Assembly: GCA_025964455.1 (NCBI GenBank)
Contig: JAOPYU010000019.1
Location: 1-9,472, forward strand
Origin: Thermoleophilia bacterium
GTDB lineage: Bacteria > Actinomycetota > Thermoleophilia > Gaiellales > SKUG01
Direction: 5' to 3'
Length of the DNA stretch: 9,472 nucleotides
Shown in pieces: positions 1 to 5,891 of this stretch (position 1 is its first letter; each line of letters begins with the position of its first letter). The position numbers and the translations under genes are program-made. The notes beneath the pieces are model-generated. The model had not been told where the DNA came from. It ran no database searches and saw only the letters and a list, made by a program, of their open reading frames with translations.

Positions 1-2
1 AT

Positions 3-848
3 GACGCGCTGCGCGACCTATATCGACGTCGGCATGGCCAACTCGCCGAGGCCGAGGAGGAGCTTTCAGAGGCTAGGCAGGCATTGACCGACGCCGAGGC
101 CGCCTCGACACTCGCCGTGCCCGCAGAGACGCTCGCAGAGCTACGTGAACGGTTCCAGTTGAACGACGCAGATGCCGAGCAACTCCGAGACGCCCTGCTC
201 GTGGCATTCGCCCAGATCGAGGTCCGTCCGGATTGGGATTGGGACGCATTCCCCGAGCACGACGGCGTCAGTGCGGATCTCGGCGTGGAACGCTACGTTC
301 GACTACGAGACAAGTCATCGCGAGCAGTCGAGTTCGCCGCAACCACCGTCTCCCGCCGCGTGAGGCCCCTCGGCTCGTCCACAACCGACGCAGTGACCTT
401 GGACTTCACCCTCACCGAACCGTTCGCACAGGACCTCGCCCGGGGATTGCGCCCGCTAGTGCCGGATCTCGACCTCGGGCAGATATCGAGTAACGGCTTG
501 GGGACGAAGTCGTCCGCGCCACGACTGAAGCCGCGTACGCGATCGACCTCCTGGGACCTGGCGGTCAGCATGATGACCGGGACGCGCGGGTCGAAGCGTA
601 CGTGGAGCGGGTCGGAGTCGCGGATCTCGCGGCACAGGTCGAAGCCGTTGCCGTCAGGCAGGTTCACGTCGAGGACGATCAGGTCGGGCGCATGTGCCAG
701 CTTGGCCCGGGCGTGGGCGATCGTCGGTGCTGCGAGGACCTGGAAGTCGTCGCTGGCGAGGTTCTCGGTGAGGAACGCGAGGATCTGTGGTTCATCGTCG
801 ACGACGAGGACCGATGGTCGTTCAGGCATGTGGTGCTCCGCGGAGTAG
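3..848 (+). CDS. C-terminal part of an unidentified helical protein (possible large serine recombinase), running through a junction
   Basis: The frame is open from the left window edge, so the N-terminus is missing. I trust it as coding only to about position 490, where codons are mostly G/C-ending and the product looks normal. It begins with a Glu/Ala-rich coiled-coil-like helix, followed by a segment ending in AFAQIEVRP and then a mixed strand-like region. A coiled coil followed by a helix ending in an 'IEVRP'-like strand recalls the C-terminal domain of large serine recombinases. That is inference, because the catalytic domain lies outside the window. Beyond about 490 the frame continues to the stop at 846-848 only because it reads the antisense of a response-regulator gene, so its native stop seems lost. 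Codons such as AGG, TCA, CTA and ATA occur here and are scarce further right, which would fit acquired DNA. An internal TTG at 84 is an unlikely true start. Confidence 0.45.
   Translation, partial: DALRDLYRRRHGQLAEAEEELSEARQALTDAEAASTLAVPAETLAELRERFQLNDADAEQLRDALLVAFAQIEVRPDWDWDAFPEHDGVSADLGVERYVRLRDKSSRAVEFAATTVSRRVRPLGSSTTDAVTLDFTLTEPFAQDLARGLRPLVPDLDLGQISSNGLGTKSSAPRLKPRTRSTSWDLAVSMMTGTRGSKRTWSGSESRISRHRSKPLPSGRFTSRTIRSGACASLARAWAIVGAARTWKSSLARFSVRNARICGSSSTTRTDGRSGMWCSAE
293..829 (-). pseudogene. Truncated response regulator (receiver domain only, foreign tail)
   Basis: The start is ATG at 829-827, with a GGAG ribosome-binding site 8 bases upstream. Residues 1-113 (829 down to 491) form a receiver domain of a two-component response regulator. 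The acidic pair Asp11-Asp12 follows the first strand, the phospho-acceptor is Asp54 in IVLD, the switch Thr89 is in MLTA, and Lys111 is in the conserved KP. After residue 113 homology stops: the last receiver helix and any DNA-binding output domain are missing. The frame then runs about 65 codons of Arg/Ser-rich antisense sequence to a stop at 293. The normal product would be phosphorylated by a partner histidine kinase and would probably bind DNA (OmpR-like is a guess). No kinase is in view. The remnant is unlikely to regulate transcription, though a lone receiver could still accept phosphate. Confidence 0.7.
484..496. other. Junction where two opposing genes are both truncated
   Basis: To the right of about 494 the minus strand encodes a normal receiver domain up to the conserved Lys-Pro. 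Next comes a TTA leucine codon at 491-493, a codon rare in high-GC actinobacteria, and then unrelated low-complexity residues. To the left of about 490 the plus strand is credible coding sequence, and the last codons before the boundary include ATA. The break point is therefore placed between about 484 and 496. It could be an element end, a recombination scar or an assembly chimera. I see no duplicated target site or terminal inverted repeat on the visible side. Confidence 0.55.
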
Positions 849-895
849 GGATGTTGCGCCTCAAGATGCATCGACGGACGAACTACACATAGTCG

Positions 896-938
896 TCGAA
901 CAAAACAGAATGCTGCATTTTGCGAACATTTTGTTCGA
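896..938. promoter_or_regulatory. AT-richer palindromic control region upstream of the response regulator
   Basis: A perfect 10-base inverted repeat occurs here: TCGAACAAAA at 896-905 and TTTTGTTCGA at 929-938. Nested within it is CGAACA-TTT-TGTTCG at 923-937. The half-site CGAACA thus appears three times (897, 923 and, inverted, 932). The right-hand elements lie about 95-110 bases upstream of the receiver gene's start. The stretch is clearly lower in GC than its surroundings. The arrangement suggests operator sites for a dimeric regulator, possibly autoregulation by the response regulator. No confident -10/-35 pair was found. Confidence 0.4.
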
Positions 939-1107
939 TGGTCGTACGCAGAACACACATGTGTTCAGACGTGGTCGCCGCCTCATCGGAGCATCGGCCA
1001 CGGGGCAGCGCTGCGGGCCCCGGCGCGGGAAATCGTCACCGACTCGTTGCGGAGGCGCCTGTATCCCGTGACATGGCGGGCCTGCGGGGGCGACGCGAAT
1101 CATCAGC

Positions 1108-1231
1108 AGGTGCTCGTGAATTCTTGTTCCAGGCGCACAAAATCGTGCACGCGGCGGGCGAGTGTCAGGAGGTGCTCGACATTTCGTGTGCGAGCGTCAA
1201 GAAATCGTGCGCGCGGCGGGAAGACGGCGCG
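1108..1231. repeat. Two imperfect 62-bp tandem repeat copies
   Basis: Copy 1 spans 1108-1169 and copy 2 spans 1170-1231. Both begin AGGTGCTCG and share AAATCGTG (1140-1147 and 1202-1209) followed by CGCGGCGGG, all offset by exactly 62 bases. About three quarters of the first 51 positions agree, and the final 11 diverge. It is non-coding. It could be an old tandem duplication or two members of a genome-dispersed intergenic repeat. Function unknown. Confidence 0.6.
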
Positions 1232-1290
1232 GGGGGGAAGGGTGCGGGGCGCAGGGCGGGGCGGGGTGCGGGGCGGCGGGCGCGGGCCGG

Positions 1291-1728
1291 TCAGGCGTTG
1301 CTGAGGATGGCGAGTTTGTCGCCGACGCGGATGTTGAAGAAGGCGGCCTTGCCTGGGGGCAGCTCGAGGACGGAGTGGGCAAATTTGCCGCCGCGGGACA
1401 TGCGCCAGGGCTTCAGGTCCTCGACGACGCGGACGACCTGCAGGTGCTGGTCGATGAAGACGGCGTCGATGCTGAAGCGCATGAAGAACATGTGGATCGA
1501 GCTGCAGGGCGAGATCCAGAGGCCCTCGCTCGGGGCGAGAGCGCCGCGCCCGAGCAGGCCGCGCATCCGTGACCACATGGTGTCGGCCTTGACCAGGTGC
1601 GGCGTGACGATCTCCCCGTGCAGGGCGAGGCGGAAGGTCGCACCGTCGCGCTCATGCGCGAAGGCCCCTTCGGTGGAGTCGTGTCGGTCGGCGTTGGTCA
1701 TGCGGTGCGGGTACGAGAGCGGCTGCAC
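1291..1728 (-). CDS. DUF192 family protein (COG1430)
   Basis: This is a 145-residue protein of the DUF192 family, small beta-rich proteins of unknown biochemical role found in bacteria and archaea. Family features visible are GLLGR at residues 57-61, then EGLWISPCSSIHMFFM at about 68-83 leading into a DAVFID strand. A conserved ELPPGKA at 122-128 and VGDKL near the end follow. The length is normal for the domain with a roughly 45-residue N-terminal extension. I see no signal peptide, so it is probably cytosolic. The start is GTG at 1728, with AGGAGA eight bases upstream. The in-frame ATG at 1701 lacks a ribosome-binding site. It is transcribed away from the helical-protein gene at 1914, so the two may share a control region. 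No neighbour suggests a pathway. Confidence 0.85.
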   Translation of the reverse strand: MQPLSYPHRMTNADRHDSTEGAFAHERDGATFRLALHGEIVTPHLVKADTMWSRMRGLLGRGALAPSEGLWISPCSSIHMFFMRFSIDAVFIDQHLQVVRVVEDLKPWRMSRGGKFAHSVLELPPGKAAFFNIRVGDKLAILSNA

Positions 1729-1913
1729 GGGTCATTCTCCTGATGCGAGCGGATACGGAGCTGGCGCCGGGGAATGACCGGCATCGACAGTCCCGACACC
1801 GGGGCCGATGGAAGGCCGTCTTCAGGATCCTGTGCAGGGGTTGTGAAGGTTTGCGAACAACCTGCGTGGGCCACAACCATCGAGTACTACGGAACCGACC
1901 GGAAGCGTCCACG
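1729..1913. promoter_or_regulatory. Divergent intergenic control region
   Basis: The DUF192 gene leaves to the left and the long helical-protein gene to the right, so promoters for both must lie in these 185 bases or nearby. An inverted repeat GGTTGT-N12-ACAACC lies at 1839-1862, about 50-75 bases before the rightward start, and a GTGGGCCAC palindrome-like site is at 1866-1874. No convincing sigma-factor hexamers were found. An operator role for the repeat is inference. Confidence 0.3.
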
Positions 1914-3665
1914 ATGTCTGACGAACAAACGCCGCAGTCCGACCTGATCGATGATGCGATCAGGCAGGCGGAACGCCAGCTCGAAGCCAAGCTCGAAGCC
2001 CTGCGCATGAGCGCCCTGGGTGATCCGACGCCGCTCGCGACGCCACCGTCGGATGATGTCGCGATCCTGCGCCCCACGGGCGGGCCCACGCGGGCGCCGA
2101 GCGAGGACGACGTGCGCCCGGCCGATGCGAGCGCCGACGCGGCCGGCTCCTTCGACGTGCCGGACGAGGTGCCGTTCGCGTGGCAGGACGCAGATGCGGA
2201 AGGGGAGGACGCGTCCTTCGCGCCGCTCGATCCCTCCGCCACCTTCTCCCCCAGCGACCTGTATGTGCCCGACAGCGACGGCCCGACCGAGCTCGAGCCC
2301 ACCGCTGACGACGTGCACCCGCCGAGCGCCTGGCTGGAGCCCGAGGCCGAAGCGCCCCGCACCGGAGACGCACCGGGGGTGACCAGCCTCACAGCGATGT
2401 GGGAGGAGGAGGCGCCCGCCCCGGCACCACGAGCTTCCCGCGATTCGGTGGGCGCCGACTGGGATCGCCCGGAGCCGGTGCACGCCGCGTGGACCGAGCC
2501 GGCCGCCAGCCAGACGCGTCCGGCAGCCCCCGCGCCGCAGGCCGCGCGCTCGGACGCCACGCCGAACATGCCGCACATCCCGTCCGAGGACGAGATGCAG
2601 TTCTGGGCCCACACACGCACCGCGCTGCGCAACCTGCAGCAGGTCACCGACTCGATCACGGGACAGGTCACCCGCGACGTCTCGATCCTGGTCGAGCAGG
2701 CGGTCAGCGACGCGATCGCACCGACCGAGGGCGGCATGCGTGCGATCCACACGCAGCTCCAGCAGGGCCTGCCCAAGCTCGCCGACCGCTTCGAAGGCGC
2801 CGTCGAGCAGGCACTCGTCGGACCCACCAACGGGATCCGCCAGATCCGCGACGAGCTGCCCACGCAGCTCGAGCGCGTCGCCCGCGACCAGCGCGCCTCG
2901 TTCCGCGACGACCTCGACGCCACCGCCGGCGCCATCCACGGCGCCGTCCAGGCGGACGTTGCGCACCTGGAGCAGTCGATCGCCGCCAACGTCACGCGCA
3001 TGGCCGCGACGATGACCGACACCGCGACGCGCGTGGAGCGCGACGTCGACGTGCTCGGCGAATCGGTCGTCCGCTTCGAGCGCGGGATGCACAACGAGTT
3101 CGACCGGGTCGAATCGCAGCTGCGCGCCGCGATCGATCGTGTCGAGTCGAGCGTCCGCGACGAGTTCGTCGAGCCGACCGAGACGGTCCGCAAGCTCGAC
3201 GAGGAGCTGCCGGCACGATTCGGCCGCATCGAGCGAACGCTGCTCGAGCAGCTGCAGAACACGCAGCGCGACCTCTCCTCCGTGCTCACGAGCCTGGTCG
3301 ACGCGAGCCGCGCGTCGATCGACCGCATCGGTTCGCTCGCCTCGACACTCGACGACGAGCGCGCACGCCGCGTCGACGACGTCGAGACGATCGTCGATAC
3401 CGTGACCACCGGCTGGGAGGGACTGGCCGGCGCGATGAAGGCACTGTTCCAGCAGGCCGAGGACAACTCGCGTCGCCTCGCGGCGATGGAGCAGCGCCTC
3501 GGTCAGATCCGGGACCTCGAGGAGGCCGTCGAACGCTCCATGACCGGATTCGCCGACCACGTCGCCAACCTGCAGCCCGCACCGATCGTGGTCTCGGTCT
3601 CACACCCGGAGGCAACGGTCGAGAACACCACGCGCGGTGGCTGGGTGCCCGACACCTCGAGCTGA
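1914..3665 (+). CDS. Hypothetical protein: disordered acidic N-terminus and long repeat-bearing helical C-terminal half
   Basis: This protein of 583 residues is not recognised. The start is ATG at 1914, with GGAAG eight bases upstream. Residues 1-32 are a short amphipathic helix. Residues 33-220 are Pro/Ala/Asp/Glu-rich and probably disordered, with scattered Trp. Residues 225-553 are almost proline-free, rich in Asp, Glu, Arg, Gln and Val, and look like long helices or coiled coil. A degenerate motif, Pro-Thr then R-x-I/L then LP then E/D-R, recurs at about 270-300, 303-333 and 420-450. There is no signal peptide, membrane segment or catalytic motif. The architecture suggests a cytosolic scaffold or filament-like protein, for example in envelope, chromosome or polar organisation, but that is inference. 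It appears monocistronic and is followed by a strong hairpin. Long open frames on the opposite strand are shadows. Confidence 0.85.
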   Translation: MSDEQTPQSDLIDDAIRQAERQLEAKLEALRMSALGDPTPLATPPSDDVAILRPTGGPTRAPSEDDVRPADASADAAGSFDVPDEVPFAWQDADAEGEDASFAPLDPSATFSPSDLYVPDSDGPTELEPTADDVHPPSAWLEPEAEAPRTGDAPGVTSLTAMWEEEAPAPAPRASRDSVGADWDRPEPVHAAWTEPAASQTRPAAPAPQAARSDATPNMPHIPSEDEMQFWAHTRTALRNLQQVTDSITGQVTRDVSILVEQAVSDAIAPTEGGMRAIHTQLQQGLPKLADRFEGAVEQALVGPTNGIRQIRDELPTQLERVARDQRASFRDDLDATAGAIHGAVQADVAHLEQSIAANVTRMAATMTDTATRVERDVDVLGESVVRFERGMHNEFDRVESQLRAAIDRVESSVRDEFVEPTETVRKLDEELPARFGRIERTLLEQLQNTQRDLSSVLTSLVDASRASIDRIGSLASTLDDERARRVDDVETIVDTVTTGWEGLAGAMKALFQQAEDNSRRLAAMEQRLGQIRDLEEAVERSMTGFADHVANLQPAPIVVSVSHPEATVENTTRGGWVPDTSS

Positions 3666-3720
3666 CACGGAAGGAGCTCGCCGCCCGACGGCGAACTTCC
3701 AGCCACCACCTACCCATTCC

Positions 3721-3763
3721 CACACGCGAAGGGGGAGCCGACATCCGGCTCCCCCTTCGTGTG
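3721..3763. terminator. Hairpin terminator between convergent genes
   Basis: A strong stem-loop forms from 3727-3740 pairing with 3746-3759 (14 perfect pairs, including GGGGGAGCCG/CGGCTCCCCC) around the loop ACATC. Allowing a two-base CG bulge, the stem extends outward by CACA/TGTG. There is no clear T-run on either side, as is common for actinobacterial terminators. It lies about 60 bases after the helical-protein gene and about 75 bases past the stop of the leftward pilin gene. It could therefore end transcripts from both directions. Confidence 0.75.
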
Positions 3764-3836
3764 TCCGGCGCGACGGGGTGTGGGAGATCGCGCCGTCCTC
3801 CGCGTGGGATGTGGGGAACGCGGAACCTGGTGCGGG

Positions 3837-4019
3837 TCAGCCGGTCGCGGTGATCGCGGACTGCAGTCGCTTGGCGACGGCCCCGCCGAGCTTGTCGCCG
3901 TGGCCGCCGAGCCCGCCGCCGACGGCGACGAGCAGGACCGCCACCGCCACCGCCAGCCCCACGTACTCGACGGTCGACTGACCGCGTTCGCCTGCTCGGA
4001 CCTTGCGTGTTGCCTGCAT
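3837..4019 (-). CDS. Small Flp/TadE-like type IVb pilin
   Basis: This is a 60-residue pilin-like protein. The basic leader of about 13 residues ends RAGERG. It is followed by QSTVEYVGLAVAVAVLLVAV, with Glu at position +5 after the likely G13/Q14 cleavage site. That is the classic prepilin-peptidase motif of Flp/Tad pilins: the Glu and Tyr followed by a hydrophobic helix (about 19-38). The mature protein would be about 47 residues, with a Gly-rich, mildly basic C-terminal tail. The start is ATG at 4019, with AGGAG six bases upstream. Flp pilins need a TadV-type peptidase and the TadA/B/C machinery, none of which is in the window. The gene is therefore a detached pilin locus or a small pseudopilin. 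It is divergent from the dehydrogenase gene and convergent with the helical-protein gene. Confidence 0.8.
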   Translation of the reverse strand: MQATRKVRAGERGQSTVEYVGLAVAVAVLLVAVGGGLGGHGDKLGGAVAKRLQSAITATG

Positions 4020-4191
4020 CGACTGCTCCTGTTCGTTCGGGGGTGCAGGAGCAATGCTGGCGGTACCCGGCGCACGGGAGTCGCACCGTCCGTGACGAGT
4101 TCGTGACAACGCTCCCCCACATCGGTGACATCCGGACCAGTAGGTTCCGCAGCGACCCAGTTCGACCTTCACGACCACCCGGAGCCACACC
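4020..4191. promoter_or_regulatory. Divergent region with helical-turn direct repeats
   Basis: This 172-bp gap lies between the leftward pilin gene and the rightward dehydrogenase gene. CGTGAC occurs at 4091-4096 and again at 4102-4107, an 11-base period (about one DNA turn). That is the spacing used by winged-helix response regulators of the OmpR/PhoB type. Only two copies are present, so chance is possible. No clear promoter hexamers were identified. Confidence 0.3.
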
Positions 4192-5100
4192 ATGGCAGCG
4201 ACCGCCGCACCCCAGTCCTCCGCCCACCCCGACACGTCCGCGGTGGCGCCGCTCACCTCGGTCGCGGTGATCGGGTTCGGCACGATGGGCTCGGGGATCG
4301 CGCACGCCTGCGCCCAGGCCGGGCTCGACGTGCACGTCGTGGAGCCGAGCGAGGCCGTGATCGAGCGCGACATGGCGGCGATCACCCGCCAGCTCGACAA
4401 GGCCGTCGAGAAGGGGCGCATCGACAGCGACGTGCGCGACGCGACGATCGCCCGCATCACTCCCGCGACCGACGTGTCACACGCCTTCGGGGCGCCGCTC
4501 ATCATCGAGGCGATCCCCGAGCGGCTCACCCTCAAGCAGGAACTGTTCCGCACGCTGGACGAGAACGTCGCCGCGGACGCGATCCTCGCGACCAACACGA
4601 GCGCGCTCTCGGTCACCGAGATCGCGAGCGCCACCTCGTCCGCCCACCGCGTCGTCGGCCTTCACTTCTTCAATCCGGTACCCGTGCTGCCCCTGGTCGA
4701 GGTGGTGCGAGCCGAGCGCACCTCCGACGCCGCGCTCGCGCATGCATACGCCTTCGTGCAGCAGATCGGCAAGCACCCGATCGTCTGCCGCGACACGCCC
4801 GGCTTCGTGGTCAACCGGATCCTCCTGCCGATCATGAGCGACGTCGCCGGGCTCTGGGACCAGGGCCTCGCGAGCGCGCAGGACATCGACGACGCATGCC
4901 GCATGGGGCTGAATTGGCCGATCGGCCCGCTCGCCCTGTGCGACCTGGTCGGCCTCGACGTGGCGGTCCACGCGTCGGAGGCGCTCTACGAGAGCACGCG
5001 CGAGCCCAAGCACGCCCCGGCACCCGCGATGGTGCGCATGGTCAAGGCCGGCAAGCTGGGCCGCAAGAGCGGCGAAGGATTCTACGAGTACGGCGGCTGA
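4192..5100 (+). CDS. 3-hydroxybutyryl-CoA dehydrogenase (3-hydroxyacyl-CoA dehydrogenase family)
   Basis: This 302-residue cytosolic enzyme is predicted to interconvert 3-hydroxyacyl-CoA and 3-ketoacyl-CoA with NAD(P). The step belongs to beta-oxidation, butanoate or PHB metabolism, or phenylacetate degradation. An N-terminal Rossmann domain carries GFGTMGSG at 28-35. The expected active-site residues are all present: Ser137 in NTS, His158 in HFFNP, Glu170 and Asn208 in GFVVNRI. The C-terminal helical domain contains the NWPIGPL segment and ends KSGEGFYEY. It is slightly longer than the usual 280-290 residues because of a roughly 20-residue disordered leader. The start is ATG at 4192, with GGAG seven bases upstream. 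It stands alone, with no thiolase or enoyl-CoA hydratase beside it, so the exact pathway (Hbd, PaaH or FadB2 type) cannot be assigned. It converges on a MarR gene 18 bases downstream. Confidence 0.93.
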   Translation: MAATAAPQSSAHPDTSAVAPLTSVAVIGFGTMGSGIAHACAQAGLDVHVVEPSEAVIERDMAAITRQLDKAVEKGRIDSDVRDATIARITPATDVSHAFGAPLIIEAIPERLTLKQELFRTLDENVAADAILATNTSALSVTEIASATSSAHRVVGLHFFNPVPVLPLVEVVRAERTSDAALAHAYAFVQQIGKHPIVCRDTPGFVVNRILLPIMSDVAGLWDQGLASAQDIDDACRMGLNWPIGPLALCDLVGLDVAVHASEALYESTREPKHAPAPAMVRMVKAGKLGRKSGEGFYEYGG

Positions 5101-5118
5101 ACGCCGCCGCCGACGCGC

Positions 5119-5631
5119 TCAGCCGAGGTCGCCGGAGGGCAGCTCGTCGTCGCGACGCGCGCGCAGGAGCGCGGCGTGTCGGTGGGAGATCTCGCGAAGG
5201 CCCTCGTTCCAGCGCTCGATGGCACGCAGCTCGGTGGCGTCGAAGCGCTGCTCGAGTGCGGAGACGTCGGTCATCCACGTGGCGACCATGTCCTGGATCA
5301 GCTGCTCGGGGCGCTCGGTGAGCGAGAGCACCGTGCGACGCCGGTCGTGGGCGTCAGGCGTGCGCTGGACGTAGCGCAGCGCCTCGAGGCGGTCGGTGAG
5401 CGCCGTCACGGCTGCACGCGAGAGCGGGATGCGCGAACCGAGCTCGCTCATCGTCATCGGGCCGTGCTCCCACAGGTGGGCGAGCGCGAGCCGCTCGTGC
5501 GCGTTGATCGTCAGGCCGCGGAGCCACTGGGCGAACAGCCCTGATGTCGCGACTCCCATCCGGTTCGTCGCGGCAACGACGATCGACGTCGTTGCGAGCC
5601 TCGGTGAAGCGGCGATGGTCTCGTTGGTCAT
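5119..5631 (-). CDS. MarR-family transcriptional regulator 1 (last of three)
   Basis: This 170-residue winged-helix repressor or activator is expected to bind palindromic DNA as a dimer and to respond to a small ligand. The N-terminal dimerisation helix is followed by the DNA-binding core at about 43-110. That core contains MTMSELGSRIPLSRAAVTALTDRLE (recognition helix about 68-83) and a wing with DRRRTVLSLT. The C-terminal helices about 115-160 complete the dimer interface. The start is ATG at 5631 behind a GGGGGA site about seven bases upstream. It lies 254 bases downstream of the second MarR gene and probably has its own promoter. It is convergent with the dehydrogenase gene across 18 bases, with no obvious terminator between. 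Its targets are unknown. Confidence 0.9.
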   Translation of the reverse strand: MTNETIAASPRLATTSIVVAATNRMGVATSGLFAQWLRGLTINAHERLALAHLWEHGPMTMSELGSRIPLSRAAVTALTDRLEALRYVQRTPDAHDRRRTVLSLTERPEQLIQDMVATWMTDVSALEQRFDATELRAIERWNEGLREISHRHAALLRARRDDELPSGDLG

Positions 5632-5885
5632 GGAAAATTCCCCCGGCTTGGTGAGCGTCGTGCCCGTTCGAACGACAGGCTAGCAAATCCTCACTACGAC
5701 GCTCGTGCAGCCAACTGTTTGGCGACTCGACGGTGCGGCAGCATGAATACCGCATTCAGATTCTACTCGAACTTGACCATCACTACGTCAAGCTACCACG
5801 ATTCTGCCCGAAGTAAGTCTTCGCCAACCACATCGGTGCGTTCGAGCGGGTCCGGAATCCCCCATCCGGAGGCTCACCAGGAGGC
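5632..5885. promoter_or_regulatory. Control region of MarR gene 1 with palindromes
   Basis: The region is AT-richer than its surroundings. CGTTCGAACG at 5665-5674 is a perfect 10-base palindrome 34 bases before the MarR start, flanked by GTCGT/ACGAC at 5657-5661 and 5672-5676. Further upstream, CTTGAC-N9-GTCAAG lies at 5772-5792. On the minus strand a TAGAAT at 5765-5760 could be a -10 box, but its spacing to TTGACG (about 20) is long. MarR proteins commonly bind short palindromes in their own promoters, so autoregulation is plausible but not shown. Confidence 0.35.
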
Positions 5886-5891
5886 TCACCA
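5868..5891. repeat. 12-bp exact tandem duplication across the stop of MarR gene 2
   Basis: GGAGGCTCACCA occurs twice back to back, at 5868-5879 and 5880-5891. The second copy includes the reverse-strand stop codon (5886-5888) of the second MarR gene. It is probably a replication-slippage duplication just outside the coding region. Confidence 0.7.

Larger units (their letters stand above)
830..1290. other. Gene-free interval of about 460 bp
   Basis: I see no gene supported by codon use or recognisable protein content. Frames that are open across it give Arg/Gly-rich, low-complexity products typical of shadow frames in GC-rich DNA. It contains the palindromic region at 896-938 and the 62-bp repeat pair at 1108-1231. 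The last 60 bases before the DUF192 gene's 3' end are very G-rich (runs of GGGG and GCGGGGC). That could slow polymerase but is not a clear stem-loop terminator. Confidence 0.5.

Noticed and set aside
923..937. Possible SOS/LexA box (CGAAC-N5-GTTCG)
   Set aside because: The Gram-positive LexA site has a four-base spacer between GAAC and GTTC. Here the spacer is five bases, and no SOS gene follows.
1108..1231. CRISPR-like repeat array
   Set aside because: There are only two imperfect copies directly abutting, with no unique spacers and no cas genes.
920..1777. Plus-strand open frame through 920-1777
   Set aside because: It is Arg/Gly/Ala-rich and runs antisense through the DUF192 gene, which has a clear family match. 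There is no ribosome-binding site or domain.
1652..3466. Long minus-strand open frame (about 600 codons) opposite the helical-protein gene
   Set aside because: Its product is a Ser/Arg/Ala-rich low-complexity sequence with no domain, it overlaps the end of the DUF192 gene, and its codon-position bias is that of an antisense shadow.
1887..3560. Second long minus-strand frame across the same gene
   Set aside because: It is Arg/Gly/His/Leu-rich with no recognisable domain. Two competing antisense frames over one good plus-strand gene are expected in GC-rich DNA.
3837..4634. Longer form of the pilin reading frame reaching back to 4634
   Set aside because: The extension is antisense to the dehydrogenase gene. 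The ATG at 4019 has AGGAG at good spacing and yields a proper prepilin leader.
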